A DNA stretch of 48,051 nucleotides, taken from positions 1 through 48,051 of the forward strand of contig NZ_JAVBXS010000048.1 of the NCBI RefSeq assembly GCF_030824435.1, read 5' to 3'. Positions 45,507 to 48,051 of this stretch are shown here, in pieces. The notes under the pieces were generated by a model that searched no databases, was not told where the DNA came from, and worked only from the letters and a program-made list of their open reading frames with translations. Positions within the stretch are counted from its first letter, which is position 1, and the number at the start of each line of letters is the position of its first letter. The translations under genes were made by a program, and so were the position numbers. The stretch is from Rheinheimera sp. (lineage in GTDB: Bacteria; Pseudomonadota; Gammaproteobacteria; Enterobacterales; Alteromonadaceae).

Positions 45507-46656
45507 TGTGCTGTTATTGCTGGCCTGTAGCGTTGCTGCAGAAACCGACATTCACGGTTTTGGCTCTGTACGGGCCGGTAAAATGTTACCCAAAGGCGAC
45601 AATCCGAAATTAGTTGATATGTATGCCAGTGATGGACTGATCTGGCGGGATGAAACACTTTTTGCATTGCAAACCACCACAGATTTGCAAGAGTCCTTAC
45701 GTGTAACTATCCAATTAATGGCCAAAGGTAGCGACGACTTCAGCGCTAAAATGAGTCTGGCTTTTTTGAGTTATCAGCTAAATCCCGACATGCAACTCAA
45801 TTTTGGCCGTATTGCTAATCCGTTGTTTGCCCAGTCCGATTTTCAGTATGTGCGTTATGCCCATGATTACGCCCGGCTGCCCAAAGCTGTGTATTGGAAT
45901 TTTGATTTTGAAACCATTGAAGGTTTGTCATTTGAACATAAAGCCACAGTGAGTGATTTTGCTGTCAAATACCGGCTGATCACTGGTGATTTCAGTGGGA
46001 AAACCTTTAAGAGTGTACGCCCTGAAGGAGTGCCGATTAAATTACACAATATTTTTAACGGTTATCTTGAGCTATCACGGGACTACTGGACTTTGTTTGG
46101 CGGTGCAATGCAAGCCGACGGTGACGGCTCAGCTATTGATGAGCAGCTGATTTTCCCTGTGGTATTACCTGCCCTGGCAGCATCAGGTGCCAGCCCGGCG
46201 GAAAAACAACAGTTATTAGATACGTTAAGCATGTCCAAAAGAGCCAGATACTATTATTTTGGCGGCCGGTTGCAGTTTGGTGACTGGAAAATTGAAGGTG
46301 AAAAAACCAATTACGGCATCCTTGATAGTGCAGATCCACGTAATACAGCACATTACATCGCAGTATCCAGGCGATTTGATCCTTTTATCCTGACTTATCA
46401 CCACGAATGGAGCATGCAGGATATTAACGATCTCGGATTTATGAAAGATATTTCCCACCCTGTGCTCAGGCAAATTGGTACCCAGGTTTATCAGCGACTG
46501 GCCACACCCAACCGTTTTTCGATGGATGTTCTTACACTGAGATATGATCTGCAACCTGGTGTCAGTTTCAAAATCGACTATATGCAAGGGCGGGATCGTC
46601 AACCAAGAGTGGACGAATTCCGGGGTTTTTCTTTTGGCGTAGACTTTGTGTTTTAG
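45487..46656 (+). CDS. Outer-membrane beta-barrel porin-like protein
   Basis: The start at 45487 lies in the end of the kinase gene and gives 389 residues; the longer frame through the kinase is not used. A signal peptide ends near CSVAAET. The mature protein has alternating amphipathic strands with many aromatic residues, and terminates in FSFGVDFVF, with the final Phe typical of BamA-inserted barrels. LNFGRIANPLFAQSDFQ resembles a strand of trimeric-porin-like proteins. Substrate is unknown. It lies between the kinase and a PstS-like gene, a set I have seen linked in related bacteria. Confidence 0.75.
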   Translation: MLRNLTSVLLLLACSVAAETDIHGFGSVRAGKMLPKGDNPKLVDMYASDGLIWRDETLFALQTTTDLQESLRVTIQLMAKGSDDFSAKMSLAFLSYQLNPDMQLNFGRIANPLFAQSDFQYVRYAHDYARLPKAVYWNFDFETIEGLSFEHKATVSDFAVKYRLITGDFSGKTFKSVRPEGVPIKLHNIFNGYLELSRDYWTLFGGAMQADGDGSAIDEQLIFPVVLPALAASGASPAEKQQLLDTLSMSKRARYYYFGGRLQFGDWKIEGEKTNYGILDSADPRNTAHYIAVSRRFDPFILTYHHEWSMQDINDLGFMKDISHPVLRQIGTQVYQRLATPNRFSMDVLTLRYDLQPGVSFKIDYMQGRDRQPRVDEFRGFSFGVDFVF

Positions 46657-46665
46657 GGTGCACAG

Positions 46666-47103
46666 ATGCGACTGATCATACTAACCCTCACCCTGCTTCT
46701 GAGTTTGCGGCTCAGTGCAACAGAGTTAATTCTAATCGCACATCAGAACAATACCAACAAACTGGAACAGCACAGTCTGATCCAGTTATATCTGAATAAA
46801 ACCAGCACCTTTGCTGACGGCTCTGCAGCTGTGATTTTCCATAGTGCCAGAGATTCAGAACAGCACCAGCAATTTTGTCTCAGTCTGCTTAACCTGACGG
46901 CCGCACAATACCAGTCTTATTGGTCACGGCTGATATTTACCGGTGCAGCTGCACGTCCTCATTTTGTACTGGATGATACTGAAATGTTGAAAAATATAAC
47001 CACAAATAAATCAGCAATAGGTTATATTTCCGCACAAACTATTCCTAAAGATGTCCGGGTGATTGGTTATTTAACCAAAGGAAAATGGCAGTCAGTCCCA
47101 TAA
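46666..47103 (+). CDS. Short PstS-like phosphate-binding-type protein
   Basis: The product is 145 residues with a signal peptide (LTLTLLLSLRLSAT). The rest covers about one lobe of a periplasmic binding protein: LILIAHQNNTNKLEQHSL, QLYLNKTSTFADGS, YWSRLIFTG and KSAIGYISAQ are typical of the short PstS-like family. The usual two-domain PstS is about twice as long, so a full ligand cleft is unlikely unless it dimerises. The gene starts nine bases after the porin stop. No ABC permease or ATPase is present. It may serve as a sensor partner for the kinase at 43974 (inferred). Confidence 0.82.
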   Translation: MRLIILTLTLLLSLRLSATELILIAHQNNTNKLEQHSLIQLYLNKTSTFADGSAAVIFHSARDSEQHQQFCLSLLNLTAAQYQSYWSRLIFTGAAARPHFVLDDTEMLKNITTNKSAIGYISAQTIPKDVRVIGYLTKGKWQSVP

Positions 47104-47501
47104 TCGACTGCTAAAATGGTTAAAAATCCCCTGTTCAAACACTAAGTACAGTTTGGTTTGTGCAGAAATCTATCATAACAATCATAAGTAGAATTGTTTT
47201 GTTCGCGCAATTCATATGCTCTGAACAGACACTCTTCCAACACATTTGACTGAACCAGCTCATAATACAAGTCATCCGGCACAAGCCGACAAACTCTATC
47301 ACCGCGTTAAAAAAATTTATTAATCAATATCTTATATGAATTTTTAAAAAGAGAATAAGCTGGGCTATGCACTGCCATAATTTTGCAGCTGATTTTAAAG
47401 ATTGCAGCGGATCCGGCCAAAATGATCTTGAGGAACATGATTAATTTGTTGGCAATATCATGAAACAATACCGGATTGTTGCGGTAGAACAAAAATGTCA
47501 A
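47104..47501. other. A+T-rich stretch without a recognisable gene
   Basis: About 400 bases after the PstS-like gene hold no frame with coding character, no clear hairpin terminator and no RNA gene that I recognise. Base composition is richer in A+T than the neighbouring coding DNA. Confidence 0.6.
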
Positions 47502-47536
47502 ATGTTGCATGTTGCATGTTGCATGTTGCATGTTGC
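47502..47536. repeat. 7-bp tandem repeat, five units of ATGTTGC
   Basis: Five perfect units run without interruption. The unit length is not a multiple of three, and no gene overlaps it. Each junction holds the palindromic core TGCA. Confidence 0.95.
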
Positions 47537-47552
47537 ACAAGTAAATATTAAA

Positions 47553-47573
47553 CATTTTATAGGGTGTAAAATG
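47553..47573. repeat. CATTTTA hairpin, copy A
   Basis: CATTTTA and TAAAATG pair around a 7-base loop. A close relative (CATTTTAC / GTAAAATG) stands at 47765-47785 in the same position relative to the next repeat box, which ties both to one repeated unit. Confidence 0.6.
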
Positions 47574-47579
47574 CCCATA

Positions 47580-47675
47580 GGAGCCTTGATGCCCTTCGCA
47601 GAGCTCAGGGCCGTTCAGCTGGAAGGAAGCCAAATTATTGGCTTCCTTCCAGCTTCACTGTACTACTCGCATGGG
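47580..47675 (-). repeat. 5S-tail repeat module A
   Basis: In plus-strand order it holds a 43-base box (47580-47622), a perfect 17-bp hairpin with loop ATTA (47617-47654), and CTTCACTGTACTACTC followed by GCATGGG. The last part matches the 3' portion of the 5S rRNA gene at 48009-48026 in the same orientation. The box is 40/43 identical to that of module B. Confidence 0.75.
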
Positions 47676-47720
47676 AATGCCCTGCTCGGGCAATAGACCA
47701 CCAGAATGCCATAAAGCACT

Positions 47721-47740
47721 AAATCCGCAGGAGCGGATTT
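47721..47740. repeat. Small hairpin between modules A and B
   Basis: AAATCCGC and GCGGATTT form a perfect 8-bp stem with loop AGGA. A second imperfect stem (GGACGGC / GCCGGTCC) follows at once, so the DNA between the modules is almost wholly made of hairpins. Confidence 0.55.
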
Positions 47741-47764
47741 GGACGGCACAGCCGGTCCGCAGGA

Positions 47765-47785
47765 CATTTTACAGGACGTAAAATG
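47765..47785. repeat. CATTTTAC hairpin, copy B
   Basis: A perfect 8-bp stem (CATTTTAC / GTAAAATG) with a 5-base loop. It is the counterpart of the hairpin at 47553. Confidence 0.6.
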
Positions 47786-47786
47786 C

Positions 47787-47816
47787 AAAAAGGCCCAGTC
47801 GTTAGACTGGGCCTTT
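47787..47816 (-). terminator. rRNA-type terminator, copy B
   Basis: A stem AAAGGCCCAGTC / GACTGGGCCTTT with loop GTTA gives T5 on the minus strand. It is related to the 5S terminator at 47957 (GCCCCAGTC there, GGCCCAGTC here) with a matching change on the other arm. Module A lacks this element. Confidence 0.75.
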
Positions 47817-47828
47817 CTGGCTTTATTG

Positions 47829-47924
47829 GGAGCCTTAATGCCCTTCGCAGAGCTCGGGCCGTTCAGCCGGAGGACTGCAAAATTGTTTGCAGTCCTAAAT
47901 CCCGTCTTCACTGTACTACTCTCC
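47829..47924 (-). repeat. 5S-tail repeat module B
   Basis: Same architecture as module A: conserved box (47829-47870), a perfect 11-bp hairpin with loop ATTG (47871-47896), then CTTCACTGTACTACTCTCC. TTTATTGGGAGCCT at its left end also matches the DNA just beyond the true 5S gene. The stem sequence shares nothing with that of module A. Confidence 0.75.
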
Positions 47925-47956
47925 AAGTAATCCACAGCCAGAATCGCAGTAAATAA

Positions 47957-47986
47957 AAAAGCCCCAGTCTTTCGACTGGGGCTTTT
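47957..47986 (-). terminator. rRNA operon terminator
   Basis: A 13-bp stem (AAAAGCCCCAGTC / GACTGGGGCTTTT) with loop TTTC is followed on the minus strand by a T-rich run. It lies about 12 bases after the 5S 3' end. Confidence 0.88.
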
Positions 47987-47998
47987 CCATTTATTGGG

Positions 47999-48051
47999 AG
48001 CCTGGCGGTGTACTACTCTCGCATGGCATCTGCCACACTACCATCGTCGCA
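47999..48051 (-). rRNA. rrf: 5S ribosomal RNA, 3' end only
   Basis: Read on the minus strand, the last ~50 bases contain CGATGGTAGTGTGG, then CATGCGAGAGTAG, then CGCCAGGC. These are helix IV/V and the 3' arm of helix I of bacterial 5S rRNA. The gene runs off the right edge; 23S and 16S should lie further right on the same strand. The exact 3' terminus is set by homology to within two or three bases. Confidence 0.9.

Noticed and set aside
47502-47536. CRISPR-like array
   Set aside because: Units are 7 bases and contiguous with no spacers; no cas genes are present.
47307-47633. 108-residue minus-strand open frame crossing the 7-bp satellite
   Set aside because: Its N-terminal part is repeat module A and its middle is the satellite; no family resemblance and no start signal.
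47460-47696. 78-residue plus-strand open frame across the satellite
   Set aside because: Same reasons: it reads through the satellite, the box and the hairpin.
47663-47935. 90-residue minus-strand open frame in the rRNA tail region
   Set aside because: It runs through hairpins, a terminator and a 5S fragment, and has no ribosome site or protein-like composition. It is a by-product of the repeat DNA.

Overview
The window reads as ordinary chromosome from a gammaproteobacterium of the Alteromonadales/Rheinheimera type. This is inferred from gene content (lineage-type proteins resembling DUF2989 and DUF2987, cbb3 oxidase genes linked to fnr-uspE-ttcA, alaA-yfbR, two GAPDH genes, HexR-like sites). 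No plasmid, phage, transposase, tRNA or CRISPR array is visible. Coding density is high, except in the last ~900 bases.

Left part (1-18.3 kb): a large DUF349 protein, a YeaC-like protein and a zinc-ribbon membrane protein form a tight minus-strand group. Next come a cytosolic M14 carboxypeptidase and a long-form glyceraldehyde-3-phosphate dehydrogenase, then a plus-strand lipoprotein, msrB, gnd and the glycogen/maltodextrin genes malQ-glgB-glgX (minus). Divergent from malQ are a classical gap and a YeaD-type hexose-6-phosphate mutarotase. The theme is central carbon flow: storage glucan turnover, the pentose phosphate branch and triose phosphate oxidation/reduction. Two HexR-like palindromes lie in the malQ/gap divergent promoter.

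Middle part (18.3-28.9 kb): a small lipoprotein gene faces away from ccoNOQP, fixH, ccoI, ccoS, a TauE/SafE-like membrane protein, fnr, uspE and ttcA. These make up the high-affinity cbb3 terminal oxidase, its copper-loading and assembly factors, and the oxygen sensor likely to control it. An FNR-like box and a structured leader precede ccoN.

28.9-37.4 kb (minus strand): sugar-nucleotide genes (phosphomannomutase/phosphoglucomutase, manC, a UDP-glucuronate-4-epimerase-like SDR, galU) with an ankyrin-like lipoprotein between them. Then come a DTW-domain protein, a DUF2987-like secreted protein and a Bax-like glucosaminidase in an overlapping operon.

37.6-47.1 kb: a secreted DUF4097-like beta-repeat protein, an LRAT/NlpC-like protein, alaA-yfbR, a CDF metal exporter with a microsatellite-encoded His/Asp tail, a MltA-like plus SLT-like pair of wall enzymes, and a sensor kinase / outer-membrane channel / PstS-like three-gene unit.

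Right end (47.1-48.05 kb): the 3' end of a minus-strand 5S rRNA gene with its terminator, so an rRNA operon lies beyond the right edge. Downstream of it are two degraded copies of the 5S tail. Each carries an inserted conserved box plus a perfect hairpin whose stem sequence differs completely between copies while the loop is nearly the same. With the 7-bp satellite next to it, this is the least explained DNA in the window.
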